Source: Macrotis lagotis (taxonomy: Eukaryota; Chordata; Mammalia; Peramelemorphia; Peramelidae). From it: a stretch of 64,000 nt of DNA. The DNA is taken from contig NC_133666.1 in the NCBI RefSeq assembly GCF_037893015.1, positions 3,656,239-3,720,238 on the forward strand, read 5' to 3'. The notes below the pieces were generated by a model. It saw nothing but the letters and a program-made list of their open reading frames with translations. It was not told where the DNA came from and ran no database searches. The position numbers and the translations under genes are program-made. This document shows positions 1-12,039 of the stretch, piece by piece (position 1 is the first letter of the stretch; each line of letters opens with the position of its first letter).

Positions 1-469
1 TGAACTTTTCTTAGAGGGTCCATGACAACTGAGGTGGAATGGCTGGGAACCTAGAATCATCCCTTGGTTAAAGAAGGAGAATGGAAAAATTTTGGAGTAA
101 AATGCAAGAGAGTCAACCTATTTTGACACCTCAGAACTGACCATACATCATTTTTCAGATGTATCGTTTCAAATTTAGTATTTTGGTAAGAGTAAATTGG
201 ATTTATTTGAACCTTCAGGTGGCAGGTAATCCGTGCCCTAGACCCATGGCCCTTGCCTTTGTAGACCCTGCCAGGCCTTAGCTTCTACTTCAAAACCCTT
301 CAAGAACCCTCCACCACGATGAGGCTTGTAGAGTTTTGTCAATATGTGTGTTGGGAGTCAGTGGGCTGGGATAGTCCAGTGCTTTATGTATTTTCTAGCA
401 TAGAGAGGGAGAGCCTTTATTTTTTTAGGGAAAAATTGGTAACTATAAGTATTTTCTTTGTCTCTACAG

Positions 470-527
470 TTATCTATTTCACTATATCTGCCAAGACAGA
501 ATCGTTTATCTTTGTATCACAGATGAT
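470..527 (+). CDS. VAMP7: VAMP7 exon (longin domain, human residues about 50-68)
   Basis: VAMP7 (synaptobrevin-like 1, TI-VAMP) is a vesicle R-SNARE that drives fusion of late endosomes, lysosomes and secretory vesicles. Its N-terminal longin domain folds back to regulate the SNARE motif. This exon reads YLFHYICQDRIVYLCITDD, which matches human residues 50-68 recalled from memory without a change. It is preceded by a pyrimidine stretch ending in tctctacag and followed by the donor gtaagt at 528. Its first base completes a codon begun in the previous exon, so at least one coding exon lies upstream of the window. It joins in phase to the exon at 2017. An ORF running through it starts at an ATG at 319, but that ATG is intronic and is not a real start. 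Confidence 0.96.
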
Positions 528-834
528 GTAAGTACCTTGGAAGCAGATTGCTGCTAATAACCCATTTGCATTTTCTGGCACTTTGACCTTGTGTTTTGGA
601 ATAGAAATGTAGAGGACCATGGTACAGAGAATAACCTCAACTGGTTATACAACTAACTGCAACTCAAATTTAATTATTTGAAATTTGCTTTTGGAATATG
701 TTAGAGACAATGACAACAAAACAAAGCTGTGAGCATGGCTTCTGTGGTTTTTCCAAACACCACTTGGGCTGTAGGCCAGGGCCCAGAAGAGTTCAGTGGA
801 GGCCCATCGGCCTATCCCTGCAGAGTCAGGAAGA

Positions 835-862
835 TTCTGTTCTGTTCTGTTCTGTTCTGTTC
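835..862. repeat. (TTCTG)n microsatellite
   Basis: About 5.6 perfect copies of the pentamer ttctg lie in a VAMP7 intron. This is a simple repeat with no visible function. Confidence 0.9.
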
Positions 863-1028
863 ACTAGGCTGTGGTAAATGTAGCAGGAATTGGGGAATGA
901 GAAATTAAACCAAAATCAGGATTTTGTTTAATCCTTAGTTAACCAAAAAATTAAAGTAAGCCAAAGGCTCCATTCCCTAATCGATGTGGTTACCAAGCTA
1001 GAGGGTTTTATAATAATTGTGGGTTTCA

Positions 1029-1176
1029 GGAGGCTAGGTAGTGCAATGGATAGAGCACCAGCCCTGGAGTCAGGAGTACCTGACACCTCAGACACTTAAT
1101 AATTACCTAACTGGGTGGCCTTGGGCAAGCCACTTTAACCCCATTGCCTTGCCAAAAAAACCCCAAAAGAACCTAA
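1029..1176 (+). mobile_element. Marsupial tRNA-derived SINE
   Basis: The head is ggctaggtagtgcaatgga, followed by the 'cctggagtcagg' block, the 'cagacacttaataattacct' block and the tail 'ccccattgccttgcc' plus an A-rich end. The head derives from a tRNA pol III promoter. It is an old, slightly diverged copy without a clear target duplication. Confidence 0.85.
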
Positions 1177-2016
1177 AAGCCAAAAATAACTGGGTTTCTC
1201 CTTCTCTTCTGCCTCCTTTCCTTGTAGTTGATGACTGAAATGATTCTTTAAGACTGTCTGCCTGGGGACAAAGAGAGAAGCATATTGCCAAACTGTCTTG
1301 AGATGACCATTTTCCCTGGATAATTGAGAATTGACCATATTTATGTTTAATCTGCTCAATCATTAATCAAATTCTGAATCCTTCCGTTCCCTCCTGCCCC
1401 CCCCCCATTTCTTAACTTTTGCTGAGATAATATTGAGGCCTTGCATTACACTAAAGAGATCAACCAAAGTGATATTTTGGAGTTCTAGATTCTGCTGGGA
1501 GAGTTGGGAAAAGCTATCCTTTATATGGGAACACTTTCAAATGCTGGCCTCTTTGGGACATGATCATCGCCTTGGGGTTACTTTAGTTGTAAGACAACTG
1601 GAGAATCCATTTTTCCCCCATTCTCAGTGCCAGACCATGTGACTCCTATGGAAAAGTTAGAGATGGGACTTAAAAGGCATAGATCCAGAAGGCTGAGCTT
1701 TCACCATTTGTAGATTTTGAAGTAGCTTCTTGCTAAAGTGAGAAAGTGGGAAAGTGGGGGGGGGGCAGGAGGGGAAGAGTACCCAAAGGTGTGTGTATAT
1801 GAGATTGGCCCCTTGTGTTTGTCCAGGTTACCCTAGGTCCCTCACAGGTCAGTCTTAAGAGTCTCTCCTAGAGACCCTGCCCCCTCAGGCCACGGCCTGG
1901 TAACCTCTGCGGTTATCTTTGCCGGGCATCTCCTCGGTGCCAGCTGATGGGCAGGCTGTGGAGCATCTAATGCTGAGTAGCCTGGTCTCTTTACTGCTTT
2001 GTTTGTGTCTTTTCAG

Positions 2017-2154
2017 GATTTTGAACGTTCCCGAGCCTTCAGTTTTCTGAATGAAATCAAGAAGAGGTTTCAGACTACTTACGGTTCCAGAGCACAAACA
2101 GCCCTTCCCTATGCCATGAATAGTGAGTTCTCCAGTGTTCTGGCTGCACAACTG
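2017..2154 (+). CDS. VAMP7: VAMP7 exon (end of longin domain, human residues about 69-114)
   Basis: This exon has exactly 46 codons, beginning DFERSRAFSFLNEIKKRF and ending SSVLAAQL. Its flanks are a tttcag acceptor and a gtaaga donor at 2155. It encodes the last part of the longin domain and the start of the linker to the SNARE motif. Compared with my memory of the human protein there is a single change (human AFNFLN, here AFSFLN), which fits strong purifying selection on a working gene. Both exon ends are in phase 0. It is followed by a long intron of 11.9 kb. Confidence 0.97.
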
Positions 2155-3766
2155 GTAAGATCTCTTTCCGCATCAGATGGTTTCATTTGCAGTTTCTGTC
2201 TCCTTGCATGAGTTTCCCTCCATGCCTGCTGAATAAGAGGATTGAACCCATCCCAAGAGGCAGGAGCTTGACTTCCCTCCTGGCTCAATTCTCTTCTCTT
2301 TTCTCATAAGCTCCTACTTACTCAGGAGAGAAGGAACCCTGAAAGCAGCCAAGATTCAAACCTGGCTTTTTTAATCTCCCACCCCTCTAGAGGTGGCTTT
2401 GAATTGGCCTGATCTTTCCTGACAGTCTTCTCTGAGGCTGGGTGTCCCACCTGAAAGGTTTGGTGAAATAGGCCAGGTTCAGATACCCAATCCTCTCCAG
2501 CCTTTCTGCTCTTAGACCTACTCTGACCCAGTGGCACTGGCTTCCTCCATTTCTCCACTCTTTGTCTTTTCATTGGCTGTCACTATGCCTGGCCTCAGTC
2601 TCCAAACCCCGCCTTCTCCTGGAAATCCTCTCCTTCCACTGAAATGTACCCCATCTAGATCTTAAAGACCTAGGCTTTTAGGATTTAGCACAAGTCAAGG
2701 CTCGGGAAATCCTGGTCACCTCCAACTTTCTGATGGGATCATTCAGTGTTTGCAGAGCTTATTGAAGTGAGCACTGAAGGGAACCCTGAGAGCTTTTCCA
2801 GGAAAATCCTATGGATCTGGCCTGCAAATGGTGAAACAGGCCCTGGAGCTCTATGCTTTTGCTCCCAAGCTTTCTTACGCTAGCCACTTGCCTGGGTATC
2901 CCATTTTTTTGAATTTTGCTGAGGTCAGGAAACTGTCACTAGAGCCCCACCATGCACAGGAGGGATGTATCAGAACTGTTGCCTTCCACAGTGTGGTTCC
3001 CCTCCCCCCACTTCTGCCTGCTGGCCTTGCTGCTCCCTCTGGAGGGGACATTTCCAGCTCCCTTGCCCAGATCCATCAGTAATCTATTTCAAAAGGACAA
3101 AACTTTTCTCACATTTTATTTGAAGAAAAGAGTGTTGGAATGAGAATAAATATAAATATATTTTCAGATGCTGCTTTAGCTTTTTCTTCAGCAAAATTAA
3201 CCCTGGAGATTATAGGTTTGACCTGTATGTGCTTACTAGGTCTGGGTGAGTGTTGGGTGGTCATTAGATTGCTTCTTAGCCTAATTTCTGGGCCTTCGGG
3301 CATATGCCATCTCTTAGGATCCATTTAAGAGGTCATCAGACTTCATCACAAGGAAAGACAGAAGCCTGAGGAGTTCCTATCCTATGGATGGAGGAGATGG
3401 AGGGTACTCTCCAAGGGGGAAGGGTGCTTGTTTTCGGGGGGGACTGTTCCATGGAAGGCCTCCTGCCCAAGGGAATATTTCCACAGAGTCAAAAGGGAAG
3501 CCAAAGAAACCAAGAATTGGGAGGGAGGAGTAATTGGAAGTGGAGAAGAGGAAAGAGAATGTATGGAGACCAACAGAAAGGTAGGAAGAACTTTCCCCAA
3601 ACTTGCCGGCAGCTCCCAGAGGCAGCTGGGTAAGGTGGAATGGAGTGGAGTCCTGCTCTTTAGGGAAGAGATTTTAGTGACTGAAGGGATTGGAGGGTGG
3701 CCTTGAGGCAGCCGATTCCCCAGAGGGCTATTCCAATGTCCAGGCTGTTTTTTGTATGATGTGTCA

Positions 3767-3901
3767 TTTTTTTTTTTTAGAGGTAACCTGGGTTAAGTGA
3801 CTTGCCTAGGGTCACACAGCTAGTAAGTATCTGGGACCAAATTTGAACTCAGACTCCTGGGCCAGTGCTCTCTATTCACTGTAGCGCCCTCCAGCTGTCC
3901 C
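3767..3901 (-). mobile_element. tRNA-derived SINE, diverged
   Basis: Read on the - strand it has the SINE head 'ggacagctggagggcg' and the tail 'cacttaacccaggttacc', with a poly-T (poly-A) end at 3767-3778. It is more diverged than most copies in the window. Confidence 0.7.
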
Positions 3902-3969
3902 TTGATGTATGTTCATTTTAAACATCACTTGTCGAAGTCATTTTGCAATGACCTTGCGTTAAATTCTAG

Positions 3970-4107
3970 TTGGAGGAAAGGGGATAGAACACTAGCCCTG
4001 CTGTTAGGAGGACCTGAGTTCAAATAAAGCCTCAGACACTTAATAATTACCCAGCTGTGTGACCTTGGGAAAGTCACTTAACCCCATTGCCTTGCAAAAA
4101 CAAACAA
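3970..4107 (+). mobile_element. tRNA-derived SINE
   Basis: It contains 'agacacttaataattacc', 'cagctgtgtgaccttgggaa' and 'ccccattgccttgcaaaaac'. The first bases of the head are degraded. Confidence 0.8.
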
Positions 4108-4242
4108 AATAAATTCTCATTTGAATGGAAAAAAAGGGTCATAGAAAAAAGGGGACCCCTGGGTAATGGACTACTTGAAAACAGATTTTTTTTCCTAGTG
4201 AAAAATGCCTTGTTTACAATGGGAGGTGGGGCAAAGGGAAGG

Positions 4243-4468
4243 GAATAACAGTTACATGGCACCTACTATGTGTTAGCCATGGTACTAAGCAGTTCACAAA
4301 TCCTCACAACCACCCTAGGAAGTAGGAGCTATTGTTAGTTCCATTTTACAGTTGAGGAGACTGAGGCAAACAGAGATGAAGTGACTTGCCCAGAGCCACC
4401 CAGCTAGGAAGTATCTGAGGCTGGCCTCCCTAGCAGTCTGTCTACCATATTGCCACCTAGCTTCCTCA
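4243..4468 (-). mobile_element. MIR/CORE-SINE fragment
   Basis: It reads 'acctactatgtgttagccat' ... 'cattttacagttgaggagac' ... 'agtgacttgcccagagccac'. This is the reverse of the MIR consensus (amniote CORE-SINE) and nearly full length. It is an ancient insertion. Confidence 0.75.
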
Positions 4469-4599
4469 TAACAAGCTAATCAGGATAATCTTGATTGAGA
4501 ACTATAGGCTAATTAGGATATAATCTTGATTGACAACTATAGTCAATAGTAAAAATTCCTCAAGCTCATCTGGTCATTCCTTCCTGTCATACTACTCAA

Positions 4600-4800
4600 C
4601 CAGCTTGGTGGGACAAATTGGACTTGAATTCCAGAAGACCTGAATTCAAATCTCATCTCACATCCTTAGATATTCCTGTGACCCAGGGCAAGTCATTTAA
4701 CCTTTCTTAGCCTCTGTTTTCTGATCTGTAAAATCAGGGTGATATTAGCAGCTATCTCTTAGGGGCATTGGGAAGATACTGAGAATTAGCATTCCCATTA
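4600..4800 (+). mobile_element. MIR-like CORE-SINE
   Basis: It contains 'gaattcaaatctcatctcac', 'gggcaagtcatttaaccttt' and 'ctgatctgtaaaatcagggt', in MIR order on the + strand. It is old and diverged. Confidence 0.65.
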
Positions 4801-6438
4801 AGTTACTTCCAGGGTGTGGGAGTCCCTGAGTGAAAGGGCTTTGCCCATTTAGGAAGTCTCATGCCTTTCGTTGGCATGAGAAAGTAAAACCATAAATTAA
4901 AGAAACAACTCAGGCTGATTGATAAGGGTGTGGTTTAATGGGGGTGATAGGGTGTTTCATAAAGAATCTGGTGAAGAAATGCATATAATGGAGTGGCTTC
5001 ACACTCAGGTAGAAGTGATGGCTAAACCTGACAGGATTTGCCTATTGATTAAAAAAAAAAAACAGGACATTTATTCTCTTGCTTCTGTTCTAGTTTTATT
5101 TATTTTGTGAACTATTTCCTACTTGTATTTGATTCAATTTGCATTTGCTTTCGCATTTCCCAATTGCATTTGATACAACATTCTTGCAAAAGCAGTGGAA
5201 TCAATAAGCCTGCTATTCCAGCTAGGGATCACCCTTTATTCCTTTTCACATGGAAAAATTGGAGAATTCTTTTTTTTATTATGTTATTTTATTTTTTTTC
5301 ATTTCTTTGCAAAGATTATTTTCCATAGTCATCTTTTTCTAAACATTTTTTTCTACCTTCCTCCTTTCCCTTCCTTCCCCCTTGATATGGAGTTATCTGA
5401 TATAGGGGGAATTCTTTATGTTTGGTCAGTTCTTCCATAGTCAATTCCTCAATGGAGGACAGTGAGAAAAGGGGTGAAATTCATTAGAGATGGGTTTGAT
5501 GGGTCCTATTTATATCCCTTGCACATGCTACCCCCCAGCTTCACGTACAATCCTACTCTACCTTCTTCTCTATCTCTCTCCTCTGACCCCATTTTGAATT
5601 TCAACATCCCCTGGGGACCAGAGAAGGATCACCAGACATGGAGCAGCAGACAGACACCATAGAGGAAATGACAGAAGAAAAATGGACTCTTGAGCAGTTG
5701 TAGAGCATCTGTGCCAATTCCCACCAAATGGGGAGGAAGACCACCTGAGTTCTGCCCCTTGATCTTCCTTGCCTTTCCTCATCCATACTAGATCTGCTTT
5801 TACTAAATCCCCATATTCTTTCGAAAGCCTAGGGAGGGTGTTTTCATATTGTGTCCTAGTGAGAAGACACCTTCCTCCAAACTTCTTAGAGTCTGAAGAA
5901 GAATCTACTTTTGGACTACATTCATCCATTGCTGCCACCTGGAGGACTGTAAGAGAATTTAATAGGATAGATTCTTTTTTTGCATCCTTTTTTTTTTACT
6001 GTCATCAATCAATCAATCAGATAATCAGTGTATTATTAGAGAAATATTTCACACTGAGTTCATTAATAGGTGACTGCTGCTGCATAAATCTACCACAATG
6101 CAGAAATTTATTAGAGGTAACAACTTAGGTTTTGTTGGGCTTATACGTGGATTCAGGAGATAGGAAAAAATAACCCTGGACTAATATCTAGATTCTAACA
6201 AGGCTTTTTATAAACAGTAGTTCTGTCAGAGAATCGGAGAAATTATCTTTTTTAACAGTCTTTATGGCCTCTTCAGCCACACAGACCCCACCCCGGCTCC
6301 AACATTCATTATTTCATGCTTCCTTCAAGTTAGGTTGAACACAAAACTAAGTAAGTTGAAATTAATGAACAGACCAAGGTGAAGGTCAACCAAGGTAAAC
6401 ACCAAGTTTGCAGAATGCCATACTTAAAGAACTAGGAG

Positions 6439-6586
6439 AGGGCGGCTAGGTGGCGCAGTAGATAAAGCATGGGCCCTGGAGTCAGGAGTACCTGGGTTCA
6501 AATCCAGTCTCAAACACTTAATAATTACCTAGCTGTGTGGCCTTGGGCAAGACACTTAACCCCATTTGCCTTGCAAAAACCTAAAA
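6439..6586 (+). mobile_element. tRNA-derived SINE with perfect target duplication
   Basis: This full-length copy begins agggcggctaggtggcgcag and ends 'ttgcaaaaacctaaaa'. It is flanked by a perfect 13-bp target duplication, aaagaactaggag, at 6426-6438 and 6587-6599. The unbroken duplication suggests a fairly recent insertion. Confidence 0.93.
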
Positions 6587-7299
6587 AAAGAACTAGGAGG
6601 TTACATTTTAAAGAAGTCACAACTGGCCAGATGGAGAAGAAGGGATGTAATGTGACCAAATGGCCAAAGGTCCTCAGGGAAATCCTTCCACAAAAAGAGT
6701 GAGCTAAATTACTTTAGGAAGGTTGAAAGAACTTTATAGATGTTTTCACCCTTCTTGCTATCCTCTTGGCTTCTGATCTCAAATGTCAATGATCTTCCCA
6801 TAGTAATTATCATTTCATTAGTCACGTTTTAGCTCGATGAGTTTTCAAGGGGGCAAGCATCATTAAGTCAGATATTCCAGGAGGAACAGCATAGCAAAAT
6901 TGAATTTAAAGATTTTTCATAATAGGGCCTAGGAATGGCTCAGACCACATCTCAGGAATGGGCAGTTTTCCTAAAAGTTATAAATCAGAATTTTGGTTCT
7001 TCCCATTTCCTGGATTGAGAGGGAAACAAATTCCTTTTGGAATTTCCTGAATCCTTTTGGAAAGACCTGCCAGTGGCATTGGATCCTAGCTCTAGAATCT
7101 TCACTGCTGCCATACAAGTCTGAGCAGATCAGTGGGTGAAGTTTTGGGGCCTCAGCAGCAACTATTCTGTAAGACTGTCCACATATACAGTCGCCTTCAA
7201 GATGACAAGAGGAGGCTCTATGCCCATAAGCACCTCCGGTGGGTAAAGAGGTGGTCATATCCCACAGATGCTCCACTTCCATATCTGTGAACTACGAAA

Positions 7300-7960
7300 T
7301 TTCAGTATGTGATCATTTGTTATTCCTCCTCTTCCTTTCCCTTATACCCCACAACCCCGTTCTTTGGCCTCTTCTAACCCTTGCCCCATCATTACTTTCT
7401 CAAGCCGTCATCCCTGCACTGACTGAATTTTCTTCCCTTGCACATTTTGACCCCTTGTGGAACCAGCTCAAACCCCATATCATCCTCTTCTCCAGAGTCC
7501 TTTGTCTTTTTAGCCTATCTCAGGTTGTTGTTTTGTTCTATTGTCGTTGTTTAGTCTATCCCAGATGTTGCTTTGCCGTGCCACAGCCCTCCATTCCTTC
7601 CACCATTTGCTGCCTTGACTTGAATCCATGTGTTACTCAACAAAACTAGAAAAGTCGTGAAACCTTGTTGACTGAATCCACTACCAATTTATATTCCATC
7701 CACTTCCCCTGCATCCTTACTGATGCAGTCTCCTTCATTGACTCACTCTCTTACTCTACAATGGCTCTTCCAGATCTCTTCATCCCTCTGACCTCTCTCA
7801 GCTAAGAACCCTGTTGCATATTTTACAGAAAAATGGAGACTAATCATCAGGAGCTCCTTCTCCCTTCTTGCTTGCCTCTTATCAGATGCCTTCTGCCCCT
7901 CTCTCCTTCATCCCTTGAAATTTACTGAATCATCTCAATACCTATTTTTCAACAATATCA
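7300..7960 (+). mobile_element. L2-like LINE fragment
   Basis: This pyrimidine-rich stretch has phrases typical of the L2 ORF2 endonuclease-RT spacer, such as 'aaaatggagactaatcatca' and 'gatgccttctgcccctctc'. The call comes from memory of L2 sequence only and is tentative. Confidence 0.4.
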
Positions 7961-8207
7961 GGTCCTGAGTGGGCAGGCTATATGTGTAAAATATTTTCTC
8001 CCAAGTAATGGCTATTGAAGGAGGTTAGAGTATACCATTATCAATATTCTCCTTGAAATAACCTGCATGGCCAGCAATGAAAGTAGCTAGTGCCTGGTGA
8101 TTCCTGGGCAATGGACAGAATAGTTATGTCAGATGGCTGATCCAATTAGCCCAGGCCCCACATGAGGGACATGGGGTGACAATGACTAAAAACATTCAGG
8201 ACCACTA

Positions 8208-8354
8208 TTTTTTATTTTTTTAAGGCAATGGGGTTAAGTGACTTGCCCATGGTCACACAGCTAGGCAATTATTAAGTGTCTGAGGCTAAATTTGAACTCA
8301 GGTCCTCCTGACTCCAGGGCCGGTATGCTATCCACTGTGCCTCCTAGCTGCCCC
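8208..8354 (-). mobile_element. tRNA-derived SINE
   Basis: Starting with its poly-T end, it reads 'aaggcaatggggttaagtga', then 'gacttgcccatggtcacaca', then the reverse head 'ctcctagctgcccc'. It is inserted in the 11.9-kb VAMP7 intron. Confidence 0.88.
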
Positions 8355-10002
8355 CTACTAGTTTTCTTTTTAACCAAGGATTCAAGTATACTTTGACCAT
8401 CCTTTCCAGGTTATCTAAACTCCCCAGAGTTTTGCCACAATTTAGTTGGTAGAGAACTAAAGGAAGCCCCACTTCTTGAAGGCTTCGAAACCCACCATTA
8501 TGAATATGATGTCATGACAACCAGAGGTGAGAACTGATACCAGTTGATGAAAGCCAATTGTGGAAATCAACCCCCCACCCCCCAAGTTCAGGGGCCAGTT
8601 AAATGTGTAGGGTCCTATTGGACAGGGAGAACTTCACTGATGGTCTGTGTCCTCACTAAGCTCTCAGCATTTGCTCCTCCCATGAAGTAAGTGGGGGGGG
8701 TATAGAAGATTTAGAGCCTCCATTGCCCACATCCTGGCATTTCAGAGGCTCCTCTTTATTGACATATTCCAGAATCTGCCTCTTTTGCAAGCAGAGCTAG
8801 AAGACCAGAAGCCATAGAAAACTCAGAGTGAACCCTAATGGCATTGTGGAACCCCTGGGGCTGAGTGGAACCTTTGGCAGGGGCTCCTGAATCATCCATT
8901 TATTCACCAGTTCATTCACCAAACAACTTGCTTTCAAGTTATCAGACCCTAATGGCTGTTCAAAGGATGATCCATGGATTAGTCTTCATCCTAAATTGCC
9001 TGTCATGAGTTGGGTTATGTAAGATGGACCTGGCTCAAGAAGGATTCTCAGTCATTGGTGCTCTTAATGAACAAATAGTGATAATGCTGGCAAGGGAAGT
9101 CCCAAAGATTTTGATCCCTCTCTCCTCCCTTCTGGTCAATGGGCCCCTTCCCTGTGAAGTTCCAGAAAGCACTTCAACATTATTGCTTTGTTTGGTTGAC
9201 TCATGATTCTGAAAGGTAACTGCAGCTGGACTTTAGCAGCTGTTAAAGTGAGTAGGGATGGCTTAAGAGATGGGGTCCTGGCAAGTCTTCCGAGTGGGCT
9301 GAGCTGCAGGTTGCATGGCTGACCTAGGAGAGGAGCCTTAAGGGACAGAACAGACACCAGTTTTATTTCTGCTGACCCCTGGGCCATGATTTGGCAGGGG
9401 TTGCAGTGCCAACTATTTCATTCAGCTGCAGTAACTCTCAAGGCCCTTTTGTCCTACTGCCAGAAAGGTCAGGTTTGGGCCTAGCATTATCGTGTTTCCT
9501 GGTTTCCTATCTTCTATTCCAGCTCATGCAGCTGATATTAGGGCATCGGACTTTTAAAGGATTAGTTGTCCCACTCATCAGTATCCAAGTCGGATATCCT
9601 GCTTTTGATTAATCAGCATCACCCCAAGAATGGGGAAAACACTTCACTCCAACAGTTTCTTGGATTCTCTCTTGATGGAGGCCTATATTCATCTTAATCC
9701 TCTTGCCTTACCAGAACAGATAAGAGTTTTCCAATTCTTGAACCCCAAAATCCAAGCAAACCTTTTCTAATTTGAATTCTTTAGAATTTACAAATGTATC
9801 ATCTATTTCAATTCTAAGGTGACTTGGCTTCTTGATTTACCTAAGCAATCACATTCTTTTAAATCATTCACAGAAGAAACACAGTGGCAAGGTCCTTTCT
9901 TGTTTTCTCAAATTATTTGCTTCTTGATTGAAATAAGCCACTCCCCCCCCCCCAAACCGGAGAGAAGACTTAAAAACAGGTATTCTTTAAGAACTGTATT
10001 TG

Positions 10003-10265
10003 GGGGATGTTTGGTGGTACAGTGGATAGAGTGCTGGGCCTGGAGTCAGGAAGAATCATCTCCCTGAGTTCAAACCTGACCTCATTCACTTCCTAGCTTC
10101 GAGACCTTGGGCAGATCACTTAACCCAGTTTGCCTCTTTTTCCTTATCTGTAAAATGAGATGGAGAAGGAAAGGGAAGGAAGGGATATCCCTTTCAGGAT
10201 CTTTCCAAGAAATCCTCAAAATGGTATCACAAAGATTTGGACACCAATGAAAAAAACTACCCAAC
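10003..10265 (+). mobile_element. SINE with RTE/BovB-like tail
   Basis: It has a tRNA-type head (ggtggtacagtggatagagt) and 'ggcagatcacttaacccagt'. A second part follows with 'aaaatgagatggagaaggaa' and a tail like 'atggtatcacaaagatttgg', 'acaccaatga'. This tail resembles the 3' end of RTE/BovB LINEs, which probably mobilised it. Confidence 0.7.
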
Positions 10266-11659
10266 AAAGTCTTAAGAACAAGAAAAAGGCCTAAAAGCTA
10301 TAAAACTAAGGCTTCCCCCGCCCCCTTCTCTTTTGGACTTCATTGGAAATTCAGCTTTTCAATTGGCTTCTGATCTGTTTACTTTCTAGTTGGTGAAATC
10401 CCATTTTTTTCTCCCCTCACATTTAAACAGTGAGTCTTTGACTCTCCAGGGAAGGGAGAGAATAGTGAGGGGGGAGTGCCATTTGGCTGAAAAGATCCTA
10501 TGAGACTGCTATCCTACAGGATAGTTGAGCATTCATTCAAACTCCATTTTCCTCATGATTTGGAACAGTGCATGGGAAACAGACTTCCTTTCTGTTCACA
10601 AATTTAGTCTCCAGTTTGCAAAGAAGAAAAATCTCCTAACGCTTAATTTTGCATTCCCAGGCGGCCAGTATTGGGACCAGAAGCTGAATAGGATCTGTAG
10701 AAAAATTCCCATGCTTTTTCTGCCTATTTCTTCTTAAAGCTAATCTCACACTTAAAAAAATAAGTCAAAGTGCTTTATCGGGAAGGCTAATTTTAGCATC
10801 AGAACTGTAATGATCATTGGCAGTGGAGAGAGCTGATTTGTAAATGAAGTTTCAACAGTTAACTCAAGCATATATGATATTTCAGAAGCAAAAACTCCTC
10901 CCTGGGGTCAAGGATATTGGGGCTGTTACTATAATCTATACCTTTCTATTTTTATTTATGTATCAAGTAGCTGAGTCTAACTGAACTAGAGTTCTCATAT
11001 CCATTCCATACATTCCACATATACAAGCAATGGTTTCAAACCAGAATTCCCAGATCATGAGGGATCCCAAAATGATCACTGATCATGTAGGGTGGAATTG
11101 AAACTTAAGTGAGATTTATGGGGATCCCAGTGACTGTGTGAAAGAAGGAAGACAAGACAGTATAGCCCTTACAGTTGATAGACAAATAGAGAAAACACTA
11201 ACCTATCCCTGCACTTTGTCTAGTTAGGACTGCAACTTTACCAGTCAGTCGGTTCCTCCCCATCAATCAGTTTCCCCTAAGTAAAATCTTTCTTGTGTGT
11301 GCTGTAAGCTTACATTCGATCTTGATGCTACTTAGGTAGTCTCATAAGGAGGGTCTAGTAATTGGGATAAAAGTTTCCCAAGGGTCCATTGGCTTCACTT
11401 GGGGATCTCATCAGCTCCCACAGATTGAATGTCTGTCTCTGTCTATGCTGATGATTCTCTCATCTGGCTCTTCTGCCCCAACTTTTGCTGCCCTCTAGTT
11501 TCACATCTCCAACTAGATCTCAGGTATCTCAAACTGGATATCAGAAATTCAGTGTCTACAATGGAACTTGGCTTTGTCCTGAAGCTTCCCTGCTTCTTAT
11601 TCAATGTCCGGTGGTTTTCTGCCTCATTTACTCTTCACATCCCCATTCGGGATTTTCTT

Positions 11660-11855
11660 GACTGAGATACTGGAGTACTTTGCCATTTTCTTCTCTAACT
11701 CATTTTTACAAATGAGAAAACTGAGACAAACAGTTAAATGACTTGCCCAAGGTCATATTGACTAGGAAGGATCTGAGACTTAATCTGAACTGATGGAAAT
11801 GAGTCTTCCTGACTCCAGACCTACCACTCTATCTGCTTTGCCACCTAGCTGCCTT
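11660..11855 (-). mobile_element. RTE-tailed SINE inside L2
   Basis: Read on the - strand it has a head like 'ggcagctaggtggcaaagca' and 'gagaagaaaatggcaaagta', 'ctccagtatctc'. It is the same family as the copy at 10003, truncated at its 3' end, and it splits an L2. Confidence 0.65.
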
Positions 11856-12001
11856 TCCTCCTCACCCCCCCCCACTTTCTTCCCAGTCCCTCCGACTCAC
11901 AATCTAGGAGTTGCTGAATATATTCCTTGGTTGATGATGCTGTCTAAAGTTAACAGTGATCTCTTAATTGTCATAGCCTTTTCTCAGTCTTAATCCTTCT
12001 C

Positions 12002-12004
<3 letters not shown>

Positions 12005-12032
<28 letters not shown>

Positions 12033-12039
12033 CCCCCCC
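12005..12039. repeat. (CT)n plus C-run
   Basis: About 12 CT units are followed by a run of Cs, within the decayed L2. Confidence 0.9.

Larger units (their letters stand above)
528..2016 (+). other. VAMP7: VAMP7 intron (1.49 kb)
   Basis: This intron is bounded by gtaagt and a tttcag acceptor. It holds a short TTCTG microsatellite (835-862) and one marsupial tRNA-type SINE (about 1029-1176). I see no other gene or conserved element in it. Confidence 0.9.

Noticed and set aside
319-531. Open frame starting at ATG 319
   Set aside because: Only 470-527 is coding (a VAMP7 exon). The upstream part is intron.
5570-5938. 122-codon - strand open frame in a VAMP7 intron
   Set aside because: No recognisable domain, overlapped by an equally long frame on the other strand, and no splice or promoter context.
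6439-6520. tRNA-like heads of the SINEs as tRNA genes
   Set aside because: They are followed by the same SINE body and poly-A tail many times, so they are SINE promoters and not tRNA genes.
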